Shown here in pieces: positions 8,159 through 16,658 of a stretch of DNA of 64,000 nt. Origin of the DNA: JBOFOR01 sp051654865. Its GTDB lineage: Bacteria > Bacillota > Clostridia > Peptostreptococcales > Peptostreptococcaceae. Location of the stretch: positions 1 to 64,000 of the forward strand of contig JBOFYV010000042.1 of the NCBI GenBank assembly GCA_051654865.1, written 5' to 3'. The notes under the pieces were generated by a model, which worked only from the letters and a program-made list of their open reading frames with translations, was not told where the DNA came from and ran no database searches. The position numbers and the translations under genes are program-made. Position 1 is the first letter of the stretch. The number at the start of each line of letters is the position of its first letter.

Positions 8159-9469
8159 ATGAGTTCGAATACACTTTTAGAAAAATTAGATAGAGTTTTA
8201 TCACCGATAGGAGCTAAGATAGGAGAGCAAAGACATTTAAAATCTATATCAACAGGTATGATGATGACACTACCTCTAATTGTTATAGGTTCTATATTCT
8301 TAATAATTGCAAATCCACCTGTAAATCCAGATTTAGTAGATCCAAATACAGCGAATGTATTTATGAAGTTTTTACTATCATGGAAAGAATTTGCACAAGC
8401 TAATTATTCAATTATTACTACACCATATGATATGACTATGGGATTAATAGGAGTATTAACAGCATTTTCTATAGCTTATTGTTTAGCTGGTGAATATAAA
8501 ATGAATCAATCTATGAATGGCCTTATAGCTACAGCTATATTCTTTATGATATGTTCGCCAAGTAATGAAGGTAATATTCCGATGTCGTTTTTAGGGGCTG
8601 ATGGATTATTTGTTGCAATACTTATAGGGTTATTATCAGTAGAGATAAGTAGATTTATAGAAAGTAAGGGACTTCAAGTTAAATTTCCTGATACAGTACC
8701 TCCTGCAGTAGCAACATTTGTTAATTCAATGCTACCATTACTTGCAAATATAATAGTTTTATATGGAATAAATATACTAATAGTTGCTAACTTTGGTATG
8801 AATATACCACAAGCAGTAATGCAAGGATTAACGCCTGCATTATCAGTAGTAGATAACTTATGGGGATTCATAGCATTAATAACATTTGGTAATATACTAT
8901 GGATATTAGGTGTAAACGGAACATCTATAATATTCCCAATAGCATTCGCATTAGGTATTGCAAATACAGGAGTAAATGCGGACTTAGTAGCAAAAGGATT
9001 AGAACCTACTAATTTTATGAATTTACAAATGTTTAGAATAGCAATACTTGGAGGCGCTGGTAATACAATAGGATTAACACTATTAATGGCAAAAAGTAGA
9101 TCGGCACATTTAAAGTCTGTTGGTAGACTTGCTATAGTACCTGGAATATGTGGTATAAATGAACCTGTTATATTTGGTTCACCAATAGTATTCAATCCAA
9201 TACTTGCTATACCATTTATAATTACTCCAATAGTATCAGTTACACTTACATATTTTGCACAAGTATTTGGGATTATAACGCCTGGATTTATGGTAGACCC
9301 TTCATTTACACCGTTCTTTGTACAAGCATATTTATCGTCAATGGATTTTAAGAACGTGTTATTTGTACTTGTTTTAGTAGCAATAAGTATGGCTATATAC
9401 TATCCATTCTTTAAGGTATATGAAAAAAATATGTTAAAACAAGAGCAAGGTATTAATACTGCTGCTTAG
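8159..9469 (+). CDS. PTS lactose/cellobiose-family IIC permease
   Basis: 436 residues with about 8-10 membrane segments. Family marks: N-terminal LDRVLSPIGAKIGEQRHLKSI, NGTSIIFPIAFALGI, and the substrate-site region GICGINEPVIFGSPIVFNP (invariant NEP). It imports and, with IIB, phosphorylates a beta-disaccharide or chitobiose-like sugar in this family; which one cannot be told. Follows the RarA-C-like gene. No IIA and no phospho-glycosidase gene is adjacent, so those functions must be supplied elsewhere. Confidence 0.9.
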   Translation: MSSNTLLEKLDRVLSPIGAKIGEQRHLKSISTGMMMTLPLIVIGSIFLIIANPPVNPDLVDPNTANVFMKFLLSWKEFAQANYSIITTPYDMTMGLIGVLTAFSIAYCLAGEYKMNQSMNGLIATAIFFMICSPSNEGNIPMSFLGADGLFVAILIGLLSVEISRFIESKGLQVKFPDTVPPAVATFVNSMLPLLANIIVLYGINILIVANFGMNIPQAVMQGLTPALSVVDNLWGFIALITFGNILWILGVNGTSIIFPIAFALGIANTGVNADLVAKGLEPTNFMNLQMFRIAILGGAGNTIGLTLLMAKSRSAHLKSVGRLAIVPGICGINEPVIFGSPIVFNPILAIPFIITPIVSVTLTYFAQVFGIITPGFMVDPSFTPFFVQAYLSSMDFKNVLFVLVLVAISMAIYYPFFKVYEKNMLKQEQGINTAA

Positions 9470-9475
9470 TAAATA

Positions 9476-9512
9476 AAAATCACAATCAAAGTATGATTGT
9501 GATTTTTTTTGT
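9476..9512 (+). terminator. Intrinsic terminator after PTS IIC
   Basis: AATCACAATCA (9478-9488) / TGATTGTGATT (9494-9504), 11-bp perfect stem, 5-base loop, then a run of T. Confidence 0.9.
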
Positions 9513-9598
9513 TAAAAAATAAAAAATGAGTGAACTTTTATAAAAAGTATAATAATATTATATTGAAGGACTAAATTATTATAAAGGAGGGGTAAAGT

Positions 9599-9712
9599 AT
9601 GAAGATTTGTTTTATTGATCAAATGTCGAAAATAAGAACTTATTCATTTAATATTTCAGCAAAAACTGCTATTAACGGGATAAGTGCGTCTAAAATCGAA
9701 TATTTGAGTTGA
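9599..9712 (+). CDS. Leader peptide of the ABC-F gene (37 codons)
   Basis: A short frame starting ATG at 9599, behind an excellent AAAGGAGGGG ribosome site, and ending TGA at 9712. The product begins MKICFIDQMSK and ends EYLS; it has no signal or domain. It sits 162 bases before an ABC-F gene, with two terminators in between. Bases 9716-9721 (AGCAAG), just past the stop codon, can pair with CTTGCT (9774-9779) inside the first terminator. That layout is what ribosome-mediated attenuation predicts: a ribosome stalled by antibiotic on this frame would alter pairing and let transcription proceed. Function is inferred from arrangement, not homology. Confidence 0.7.
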   Translation: MKICFIDQMSKIRTYSFNISAKTAINGISASKIEYLS

Positions 9713-9758
9713 TAAAGCAAGTAATAAACTTTAACCAATAATAAATTTGTAGAAATTT

Positions 9759-9831
9759 ATCCGGGTAGGGTTTCTTGCTCGGATTTTTTATTGTATAAAA
9801 ATTCGGGCTTTTACTTGTCCGGATTTTTTTG
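9759..9831 (+). terminator. Tandem attenuator terminators before the ABC-F gene
   Basis: T1: ATCCGGGT (9759-9766) pairs, with G-U pairs, to GCTCGGAT (9777-9784) then TTTTTT. T2: ATTCGGGC (9801-9808) pairs to GTCCGGAT (9817-9824) then TTTTTTT. Both lie between the leader peptide and the ABC-F start. The right arm of T1 overlaps CTTGCT, complementary to AGCAAG at 9716-9721, offering an antiterminator. Confidence 0.75.
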
Positions 9832-9874
9832 TATTAAAATTTAAGTTGATAATTTAAAAAGGAGGTAAACTTTT

Positions 9875-11752
9875 ATGATAGAGTTAGAATTAAAAGGAAT
9901 AGAGAAGTACTACGGAGCAAATTTAATATTAAAAGATGTGAATTTAGCAGTTGGAAAAGGTGAAAGAGTAGCTATTGTAGGTAAGAATGGTACTGGAAAA
10001 AGTACAATATTTAACATAATTGTTAAAGAAGAAAACTATGAAAATGGAGATGTACTAATAAGAAAGGATGCTACAATTGGATACTTAAAACAAATTCCTA
10101 GATTTATTAATATGAAAGTTAATGAAGTTTTAAATAGTGCATTTGAAGAGTTAAATATTATTGAAAAAGAATTAAGAAAACTAGAAAATATAATGGAGAG
10201 CAATAGAGAAATAGAAAAAGTTTTAAGTAAATATTCACAACTACAAGAAAAGTATGAAACTTTAGGCGGATATGAAAGAGATACTAAAATAAGTAAAGTA
10301 TGTGAAGGATTGTCTATAGATAGTAAAATGTTAAAGAAAGACTTTGAATTACTAAGTGGTGGAGAAAAAACTACTATAATGCTAGGTAAAATACTTATAG
10401 AAAATCCTGATATATTACTTCTAGATGAACCTACAAATCATTTAGATATGAAATCTATAGAGTGGCTTGAAAACTATCTAAAGGAATATAAGGGGAGTGT
10501 TATAATCATTTCGCATGATAGATACTTTTTAGATAGAATAGTAACTAAAGTTATTGAAATTGAAAATTTAATAAGTAAAACATATATAGGAAATTATTCT
10601 AACTATGTTACTCAAAAAGAAGAAAATATAAAACTACAAGCACATTATTATAATGAGCAACAAAAAGAAATAAAAAGACTAGAAGAATCTATAAAACAAC
10701 TAAAGGTTTTTTCTAGAAATGGAGAGAATGAGAACTTTGTTAATAGAGCAAAAAGTATGCAAAAAAGGTTAGATAAAATTGATAGACTAGATTCTCCCAC
10801 AAAAGAAAGTAATATAAATCTTAAAATTAATGAATCAAATAGAGGAGCAAATGATGTTATAGTAGCAAATAAAATAAGTAAAAAAATAAATGATAAAATA
10901 CTATTAAAAGATGCATCTTTTGAATTAAGATACGGCGAGAAAGTAGGACTTGTAGGAAAAAATGGATGTGGAAAATCAACATTTATAGACATTATATTAG
11001 GTAAAAAACAAGTTGATAGTGGTGAAATTAAAGTAGCTAATAACAAAAGTTTAGGATATTTACCTCAAAATATTCAATTTAAAAATGATGAAATGAGTAT
11101 CATAGATTGGTTTAGAAAAGATGAATACTTAACAGATGCTACTATTAGGCAATACTTAGCTAAGTTTATGTTCAATAAAGAAAATGTATTCAAAAAGGTG
11201 GGGTCTTTATCAGGTGGTGAAAAAACTAGATTAGTTATAAGTAAGATGTTATTTGACAATGTAAACTTATTAATTTTAGATGAACCAACAAATCATTTAG
11301 ATATATCATCTATAGAAATACTAGAAGAGGCTATTTTGAATTTTAAAGGAACTGTACTTCTTGTATCACATGATAGATATTTTATAAATAAAATATGTGA
11401 TAAAATTGTAGAATTAGAAAATTTTAATTTTAATACTTATTTAGGTAACTATGATTACTATAAATTAAAAAAGGAAGAAGCTAAAAGAAATGTTGGGCCT
11501 ATATCTAAAACTAATAAGGCAGAGATAAAAAGTAAACCAAAAGACTCAAATAAGATCAATATGAATAAAAAATCAGAAAGTTGCACTAAAAAACTAGAAG
11601 AGGAAATAGCATTAATAGAACAAGAAATAAATTTAATAGATAAAAAATTAGCTGATTTAATAGATGATTATGAAAAGATAGAAGTATTATATACTAAAAA
11701 ACTAGAATTATCTAAGAGGCTAGATATATTAATGGAAGAATGGATAGTATAG
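9875..11752 (+). CDS. ABC-F protein, likely ribosome protection / antibiotic resistance type
   Basis: 625 residues with two ATPase domains and no membrane segment. Domain 1 has Walker A GKNGTGKS (about 36-43), signature LSGGEKT (160-166) and LLLDEPTNHLD; domain 2 has GKNGCGKS, LSGGEKTR and LILDEPTNHLD. Between them is a long Lys/Glu-rich linker (about 245-315), the arm that reaches the peptidyl-transferase centre in this family, and after domain 2 a charged coiled-coil tail. The attenuator upstream argues for the antibiotic-resistance branch (VmlR/Vga/CplR-like: lincosamides, pleuromutilins, streptogramin A) rather than a housekeeping ABC-F. That subtype is an inference. Confidence 0.85.
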   Translation: MIELELKGIEKYYGANLILKDVNLAVGKGERVAIVGKNGTGKSTIFNIIVKEENYENGDVLIRKDATIGYLKQIPRFINMKVNEVLNSAFEELNIIEKELRKLENIMESNREIEKVLSKYSQLQEKYETLGGYERDTKISKVCEGLSIDSKMLKKDFELLSGGEKTTIMLGKILIENPDILLLDEPTNHLDMKSIEWLENYLKEYKGSVIIISHDRYFLDRIVTKVIEIENLISKTYIGNYSNYVTQKEENIKLQAHYYNEQQKEIKRLEESIKQLKVFSRNGENENFVNRAKSMQKRLDKIDRLDSPTKESNINLKINESNRGANDVIVANKISKKINDKILLKDASFELRYGEKVGLVGKNGCGKSTFIDIILGKKQVDSGEIKVANNKSLGYLPQNIQFKNDEMSIIDWFRKDEYLTDATIRQYLAKFMFNKENVFKKVGSLSGGEKTRLVISKMLFDNVNLLILDEPTNHLDISSIEILEEAILNFKGTVLLVSHDRYFINKICDKIVELENFNFNTYLGNYDYYKLKKEEAKRNVGPISKTNKAEIKSKPKDSNKINMNKKSESCTKKLEEEIALIEQEINLIDKKLADLIDDYEKIEVLYTKKLELSKRLDILMEEWIV

Positions 11753-11771
11753 AAAAGTTATATAATATATA

Positions 11772-11816
11772 TAAGGGCTTGTTAAAATAAGTAAAACCTC
11801 TTTATCAAGCCCTTAA
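11772..11816 (+). terminator. Inverted repeat after the ABC-F gene, probable terminator
   Basis: AAGGGCTTG (11773-11781) pairs perfectly with CAAGCCCTT (11806-11814) around a 24-base loop. The trailing T tract is poor, so efficiency is uncertain. Confidence 0.6.
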
Positions 11817-11921
11817 ATGCTAATTTATACCTTTAAATAAATACATATATATGGTAATATGTAACGATGAAAGTACATAAGTAACATAAATTTAATATCA
11901 GAACAAAAGGTAGGTGTACAC

Positions 11922-14096
11922 ATGAAAAATAAACTTAAGTTATTAGTTTTAATGCTAATAACAATGATTTGTTTATCATCAGTATCAGTATATGGTGCTG
12001 AGAAAAATAAGACTATAGTAATAAATATGAATAGAACAAGTCTTGAACATATGGATAATATACCAGCATTAAAACAGGAATTAGATACCCGTGGATACAT
12101 AGGTTTAATGAATATTAGAGGTGATGGTGGGAATGATGATAAGCGTGCTTATGCTACAATTGGTTCAGGTAGAAGAGCAAATGTAGGCTCAAGTGACTAT
12201 ATAGATTTTATAGGAGCTAATAAAGAAAATGCGGAAAAGTTTAAAGCTACAACTAACCAAGACGCTAAGGATATAAATAATTTAAGTATAAATAAGATGA
12301 ATGAATACAGTATTACTAAAGGTCAATATGGAGCAACTCTTGGTTCGATAGGGCAAACTTTAGCAGAAAATAATATAAAAGTAGCTGCCATAGGTAATGC
12401 AGATACAGGAATAAACCCAGAAGATTTAAATAGAAATATTGGTTTAATGGCAATGGATAATCTAGGTCGTATAGAACTTGGAAATGTTGATGATATAAAT
12501 GTAATGGATACATCTATGCCTTTTGGTATAAGAACAGATTACAAAAAGTTATTAGATGAAACGAAGAAATACTACCAAGAGTCAGATGTAATGTTTGTTG
12601 AACTAGGAGACACTACAAGGTTAGACTTATACAAAGAGTATCTAAATGAAGAAACAACAAAAACAATGAGAAAAGATATATACAAAAATATAAATAATTA
12701 TTTAGAAGAAGTTTTTAAGTTAGTAGATGAAAATGATAATGTATATATAATAAGTGCTCGTCCAAGTGATTTAGATTATAAAAATAAGAGAAGATTATCA
12801 CCTGTATTGAAATTTGAAGGAAATAAAAAGGGGTTATTACACTCTTCTACAACTAGAAGATCTGGAATAATAGGCAATGTAGACATAGGTGTAGACATAC
12901 TAGATACATATGGATTGAAAAATGACCAAACTGTAGGTAAATCTTTTGAATATATAGACAAAGATGATAACATAGATTTTGTAAAACATGAGTATGAAAA
13001 AATAGTTACAATAGCAAATGTTAGAACTAATATAGTAAATTCATTTGTAACAATAGTAGCAGCATCGTGGGTAATTACAATACTACTTGTCCTTATAAGA
13101 AAAAAAATACCTATGAAAATAAAGAAAGAAGTTTTTGTAGTTCTTAATGAATTAGTAAAACTAGGTATGATTATGCCTCTAGCATTTTTAACAGCACCAA
13201 TATTTAATTTTAGAGGTCCTGTTTCTGTAACTGGTGGAATAGTTTTATCAGTTATAATAATATACCTATTAGGAACATTACTATTTAGAAAAAATGATAT
13301 GAATCAAATGTTATTCTATGCGAGTATAACGGTATTATTAATAGCAATTGATTGTATAATAGGTACTCCACTTATGAAAAATAGTATAATGAGTTATGAT
13401 GCAATAGTAGGTGCTAGGTATTATGGAATGGGTAATGAATATCAAGGTATAGTAATAGGATCAGCATTATTTACTTTTACGACATTACTTGCATACAATA
13501 AGATTCCAAAGTGGTCTATAATACCATTAGCTATAGTAGTATTAATAACAACAGCATCTCCTGCAATGGGAGCAAATGTAGGAGCATCAATTTCAGAATT
13601 TGTAGCATTCTTAACTTTAATATTACTAATTTATAACGTAAAGATAGATTTTAAGAAAATAATATTTATAGGTTTAGGAGTAGTAGCATTAGTTGGAGCC
13701 TTTGCATTATTTGATATAATGTCAGGTAGTGAATCACATTTATCATTATTTGTAGGTCAAATACTTGAAAATGGACCAAGTGCTATAATAGAGACATTCT
13801 CAAGAAAGATATCTATGAATATGAAGTTAGCTAAAACTAGTATATGGGTAAACATATTACTAGTAGGAACAGGTGTAATAGGAGTATTACTTCTTAAACC
13901 AAATAGAAAAGTATCTAAACTAGCTAATAGATATCCGATGCTATATAAAGGATTTGTGGCAAATGTTATAGGTTGTGCAATTACGTTACTTGTAAATGAC
14001 TCAGGTATAGTTTCAGCATCAACAGCGGCTATATACATTTTAATACCACTTGTAGTTATTACTGTAAATACAGTTATATTTAATAAAGAAAACTAA
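11922..14096 (+). CDS. Large membrane protein: phosphatase/sulfatase-fold-like ectodomain plus polytopic C-terminus
   Basis: 724 residues. A signal peptide (1-25, ending SVYGA) leads into an extracellular domain of about 335 residues (25-360), with LMNIRGDGG, AAIGNADTG, MFVELGDTTRLD and IGNVDIGVDILDTYG; the last two resemble metal-site segments of the alkaline phosphatase/sulfatase superfamily, though a full metal-ligand set was not confirmed. The C-terminal half has about 9-10 membrane segments with a conserved-looking GARYYGMGNEYQG motif. Proteins of this layout are widespread in Firmicutes without a settled function. Single gene with its own terminator. Confidence 0.6.
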   Translation: MKNKLKLLVLMLITMICLSSVSVYGAEKNKTIVINMNRTSLEHMDNIPALKQELDTRGYIGLMNIRGDGGNDDKRAYATIGSGRRANVGSSDYIDFIGANKENAEKFKATTNQDAKDINNLSINKMNEYSITKGQYGATLGSIGQTLAENNIKVAAIGNADTGINPEDLNRNIGLMAMDNLGRIELGNVDDINVMDTSMPFGIRTDYKKLLDETKKYYQESDVMFVELGDTTRLDLYKEYLNEETTKTMRKDIYKNINNYLEEVFKLVDENDNVYIISARPSDLDYKNKRRLSPVLKFEGNKKGLLHSSTTRRSGIIGNVDIGVDILDTYGLKNDQTVGKSFEYIDKDDNIDFVKHEYEKIVTIANVRTNIVNSFVTIVAASWVITILLVLIRKKIPMKIKKEVFVVLNELVKLGMIMPLAFLTAPIFNFRGPVSVTGGIVLSVIIIYLLGTLLFRKNDMNQMLFYASITVLLIAIDCIIGTPLMKNSIMSYDAIVGARYYGMGNEYQGIVIGSALFTFTTLLAYNKIPKWSIIPLAIVVLITTASPAMGANVGASISEFVAFLTLILLIYNVKIDFKKIIFIGLGVVALVGAFALFDIMSGSESHLSLFVGQILENGPSAIIETFSRKISMNMKLAKTSIWVNILLVGTGVIGVLLLKPNRKVSKLANRYPMLYKGFVANVIGCAITLLVNDSGIVSASTAAIYILIPLVVITVNTVIFNKEN

Positions 14097-14098
14097 TT

Positions 14099-14137
14099 AA
14101 AACCTCTATGACAAAATACCCGTCATAGAGGTTTTTT
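14099..14137 (+). terminator. Intrinsic terminator
   Basis: AACCTCTATGAC (14101-14112) / GTCATAGAGGTT (14122-14133), 12-bp perfect stem, then TTTT. Confidence 0.88.
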
Positions 14138-14149
14138 AGTAACGGACGA

Positions 14150-14190
14150 ATTCGTTTAAGCCACGTGTGGGCGACATAAGCGAAGTAAGT
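14150..14190. repeat. Hairpin-forming intergenic element
   Basis: TTCGTTTA pairs with TAAGCGAA (one G-U) around GCC-ACGTGTG-GGC. Its right arm, GGGCGACATAAGCGAAG, resembles GAGCAACATGAGCGAAG at about 21174-21190, each followed by a T run, so it may be a dispersed family. Confidence 0.4.
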
Positions 14191-14211
14191 TTTTGTATAT
14201 TAATACTAAAT

Positions 14212-14232
14212 GTGAATATTGTTATATTTTTT
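14212..14232 (+). promoter_or_regulatory. Putative fuc operator, copy 1 (upstream of fucO)
   Basis: A 21-base sequence starting GTGAATATTGTTATATTTT occurs here, 79 bases before fucO, and again identically at 16493-16513 before fucI and the AraC gene. A TATTAT -10-like box follows each copy. Probable binding site of the AraC regulator encoded between them. Confidence 0.55.
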
Positions 14233-14311
14233 GACTTGTTTATTATAGAAAAAAATGTCACAAAAAACTACAATTTTTGTATAAACATAAAATAAAAAAG
14301 GGGATATACAT

Positions 14312-15487
14312 ATGGCAAATAGAATAGTATTAAATGAAACATCTTATCATGGAAAAGGGGCAATAAAAGAAATAGTAACAGAAGCAAAAAGAAGAGATTT
14401 CAAAAAAGCATTTGTATGCTCAGATCCTGATTTAATAAAATATGGAGTAACAGGAAAAGTAACTTCATTATTAGATGAAGCTAATTTAGAATATGAGATA
14501 TACTCTAATATAAAAGCAAATCCTAGCATAGAAAATGTACAGACAGGGGTAGAAGCATATAAAAATTCAGGAGCTGATTACATAATTGCAATAGGAGGAG
14601 GTTCTTCTATAGATACAGCAAAAGCAATAGGTATAATAATAAATAATCCAGAGTTTGTTGATGTAAAAAGCTTAGAAGGTGTAGCACCTACTAAAAATAA
14701 GTGTGTGCCAATAATAGCAGTTCCAACAACAGCAGGAACAGCAGCAGAAGTAACAATAAACTATGTAATAACAGATGCACAAAATCATAGAAAATTAGTG
14801 TGTGTAGATGTAAATGATATACCTGTAGTAGCAGTAGTAGATCCAGATATGATGGCAAGTATGCCAAAGGGACTTACAGCAGCAACAGGAATGGATGCAT
14901 TAACTCATGCAATAGAAGGTTATATAACTGGTGGGGCTTGGGAAATGTCAGATATGTTCCACTTAAAATCAATAGAGTTAATAGCTAAAAGTTTAAGAGG
15001 TGCAGTAGAAGGTACTGATGAAGGTAGAGAAGGAATGGCTTTAGGTCAATATATAGCAGGTATGGGATTCTCAAATGTAGGTCTTGGAATAGTTCACTCT
15101 ATGGCACATCCACTAGGAGCATTATATGATACTCCTCATGGTATAGCAAATGCTATAATACTTCCTACAGTTATGGAGTATAACAAAGAAGTAACTGGTG
15201 ATAAGTATAAGCATATAGCTAAGGCTATGGGTGTAGATGGAACTGATAAGATGAGTGTTGAAGAATATAGAAAAGCTGCAATAGAGGCAGTTAAGAAGCT
15301 TTCTTTAGATATAGGTATACCTCAAGATTTAAATAATATAGTAAAAGAAGAAGATATAAATTTCCTGGCAGAATCAGCTTTTGCAGATGCTTGTAGACCA
15401 GGCAATCCAAAAGAAACTTCAGTAGAAGATATAACTAAATTATTCAAATCTTTAGTAAGTAATAAAGAACTAGAATTAAACTTATAA
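14312..15487 (+). CDS. fucO: Lactaldehyde reductase (iron-containing alcohol dehydrogenase)
   Basis: 391 residues, aligning end to end with E. coli FucO as remembered: N-terminal MANRIVLNET, the NAD-binding IIAIGGGSSIDTAKAIGI, AVPTTAGTAAEVTINYVITD, and the metal-site segments MDALTHAIEGY and MGFSNVGLGIVHSMAHPLGA...DTPHG. It reduces L-lactaldehyde, formed by the fuculose-phosphate aldolase, to 1,2-propanediol with NADH, keeping redox balance during anaerobic fucose use. It stands alone with its own terminator, upstream of and separated from the other fuc genes by the minus-strand regulator; a shared 21-base upstream element suggests common control. Confidence 0.93.
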   Translation: MANRIVLNETSYHGKGAIKEIVTEAKRRDFKKAFVCSDPDLIKYGVTGKVTSLLDEANLEYEIYSNIKANPSIENVQTGVEAYKNSGADYIIAIGGGSSIDTAKAIGIIINNPEFVDVKSLEGVAPTKNKCVPIIAVPTTAGTAAEVTINYVITDAQNHRKLVCVDVNDIPVVAVVDPDMMASMPKGLTAATGMDALTHAIEGYITGGAWEMSDMFHLKSIELIAKSLRGAVEGTDEGREGMALGQYIAGMGFSNVGLGIVHSMAHPLGALYDTPHGIANAIILPTVMEYNKEVTGDKYKHIAKAMGVDGTDKMSVEEYRKAAIEAVKKLSLDIGIPQDLNNIVKEEDINFLAESAFADACRPGNPKETSVEDITKLFKSLVSNKELELNL

Positions 15488-15495
15488 ATATGAGT

Positions 15496-15536
15496 AAAAA
15501 GCTAATTTCAATAATAGTAGGAATTAGCTTTTTTAC
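15496..15536. terminator. Terminator between fucO and the AraC gene
   Basis: AAAAGCTAATT (15497-15507) / AATTAGCTTTT (15522-15532) with T run; could serve both converging genes. Confidence 0.85.
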
Positions 15537-15592
15537 ATATAATCCAAATTTTTATGTACTAGAAATATATATTTACCCTAAACTTATGAATT

Positions 15593-16459
15593 TTATATTT
15601 TAACTTTGAACTTCCTTAGATATTGTTTTGGTGTGATATCTTTGTATTTCTTAAAGGTTTTGATGAAATAACTAACATCGTTAAATCCACAATTAAAAGC
15701 AATATCTGTAATAGTATAATCCGTGGTAATAAGCTCTTCACATGCAACCTCGATTCGATAATAGTTTAAATATTCAATAGGTGTTTTGTTAGTCATTTCT
15801 GAGAAAAATCTACAAAAGTATTTAGATGACATACCACAAGCACTAGATAAATCATCTAAAGTAATTATATTTGAATAGTTATTTTCGATTAAAGAAAGAA
15901 CTTGTTTAAAATGAATTAAATTCTCATTAGTTCTTTTAATATTTTTATTTTCATTTATAGCATATAGTTCATATTTTAATATATAGCCAAGTAAATTATA
16001 TAATGAACCTTGAGCGATAAATTCATAGCCTATATCCTTAGAACTTGCTGAATCAAACAAATAATTACAATGAGTTTCTATATGATCAGAATATCCAGAG
16101 ATCTTAGTATAAATAGTTTTATTATGATTAATCAAATCACTTAGTAGTTTGGTACAAGCATTATTTTGTTTAGATAAGGTTTGTATGTCAAATACGATAC
16201 ATTGATAAGTACAATTAGTTGGAGTACCACCGTGAAGTACTCCATCATGAATAAAAATTATATCTCCTTTTTTAGCTAAAATATTTTCTTCATTAATTAT
16301 TAGTGAAAATTCACCATCTAATATTCTAATTATTTCACATTCAGTGTGCCAATGATAAGGCATATTATACCTTGGATGTTCTGGTGTTACATTATAGAAC
16401 TCGATTGGAAAGTCGAAACTTCCGTGCTGTTTTTTCTCTTTATAATCAAAGTATTTCAT
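15593..16459 (-). CDS. AraC-family regulator with cupin sensor, probably of the fuc genes
   Basis: 288 residues. An N-terminal cupin (about 20-130) with PYHWHTECEIIRILDGEF and HDGVLHGG is the usual sugar-sensing domain; two helix-turn-helix motifs form the C-terminal AraC domain (about 190-288; LSSACGMSSKYFCRFFSEMTN and IAFNCGFNDVSYFIKTFKKY). Typically such proteins activate when the sugar is bound. It lies between fucO and the divergent fucI operon with a repeated 21-base element upstream of each, so L-fucose or an early intermediate is the probable signal. ATG follows GGGGAG. Confidence 0.85.
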   Translation of the reverse strand: MKYFDYKEKKQHGSFDFPIEFYNVTPEHPRYNMPYHWHTECEIIRILDGEFSLIINEENILAKKGDIIFIHDGVLHGGTPTNCTYQCIVFDIQTLSKQNNACTKLLSDLINHNKTIYTKISGYSDHIETHCNYLFDSASSKDIGYEFIAQGSLYNLLGYILKYELYAINENKNIKRTNENLIHFKQVLSLIENNYSNIITLDDLSSACGMSSKYFCRFFSEMTNKTPIEYLNYYRIEVACEELITTDYTITDIAFNCGFNDVSYFIKTFKKYKDITPKQYLRKFKVKI

Positions 16460-16492
16460 AATATATCTCCCCTTTTGATGTTTTATGTAAAA

Positions 16493-16513
16493 GTGAATAT
16501 TGTTATATTTTTT
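16493..16513 (+). promoter_or_regulatory. Putative fuc operator, copy 2 (between AraC gene and fucI)
   Basis: Identical to 14212-14232 over 21 bases and in the same orientation relative to fucI. It lies 33 bases upstream of the AraC start codon and 145 bases before fucI, so it could set both the regulator's own level and the fucIKA operon. Confidence 0.55.
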
Positions 16514-16658
16514 TACTATTATAACACAAGAAAACGATTTATATAAAGAATATAATTGAATTATAAAGATAAGAAAAAAGAAAAAGTAAATAAAATTTAG
16601 TCAAACTAAATAATATATAGTTGAAATATAAGAAGATAAATTAGGGGAGGTAATTACA

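Noticed and set aside
8674..9195. Minus-strand frame inside the PTS IIC gene
   Set aside because: Shadow of a conserved permease sequence; no start signals.
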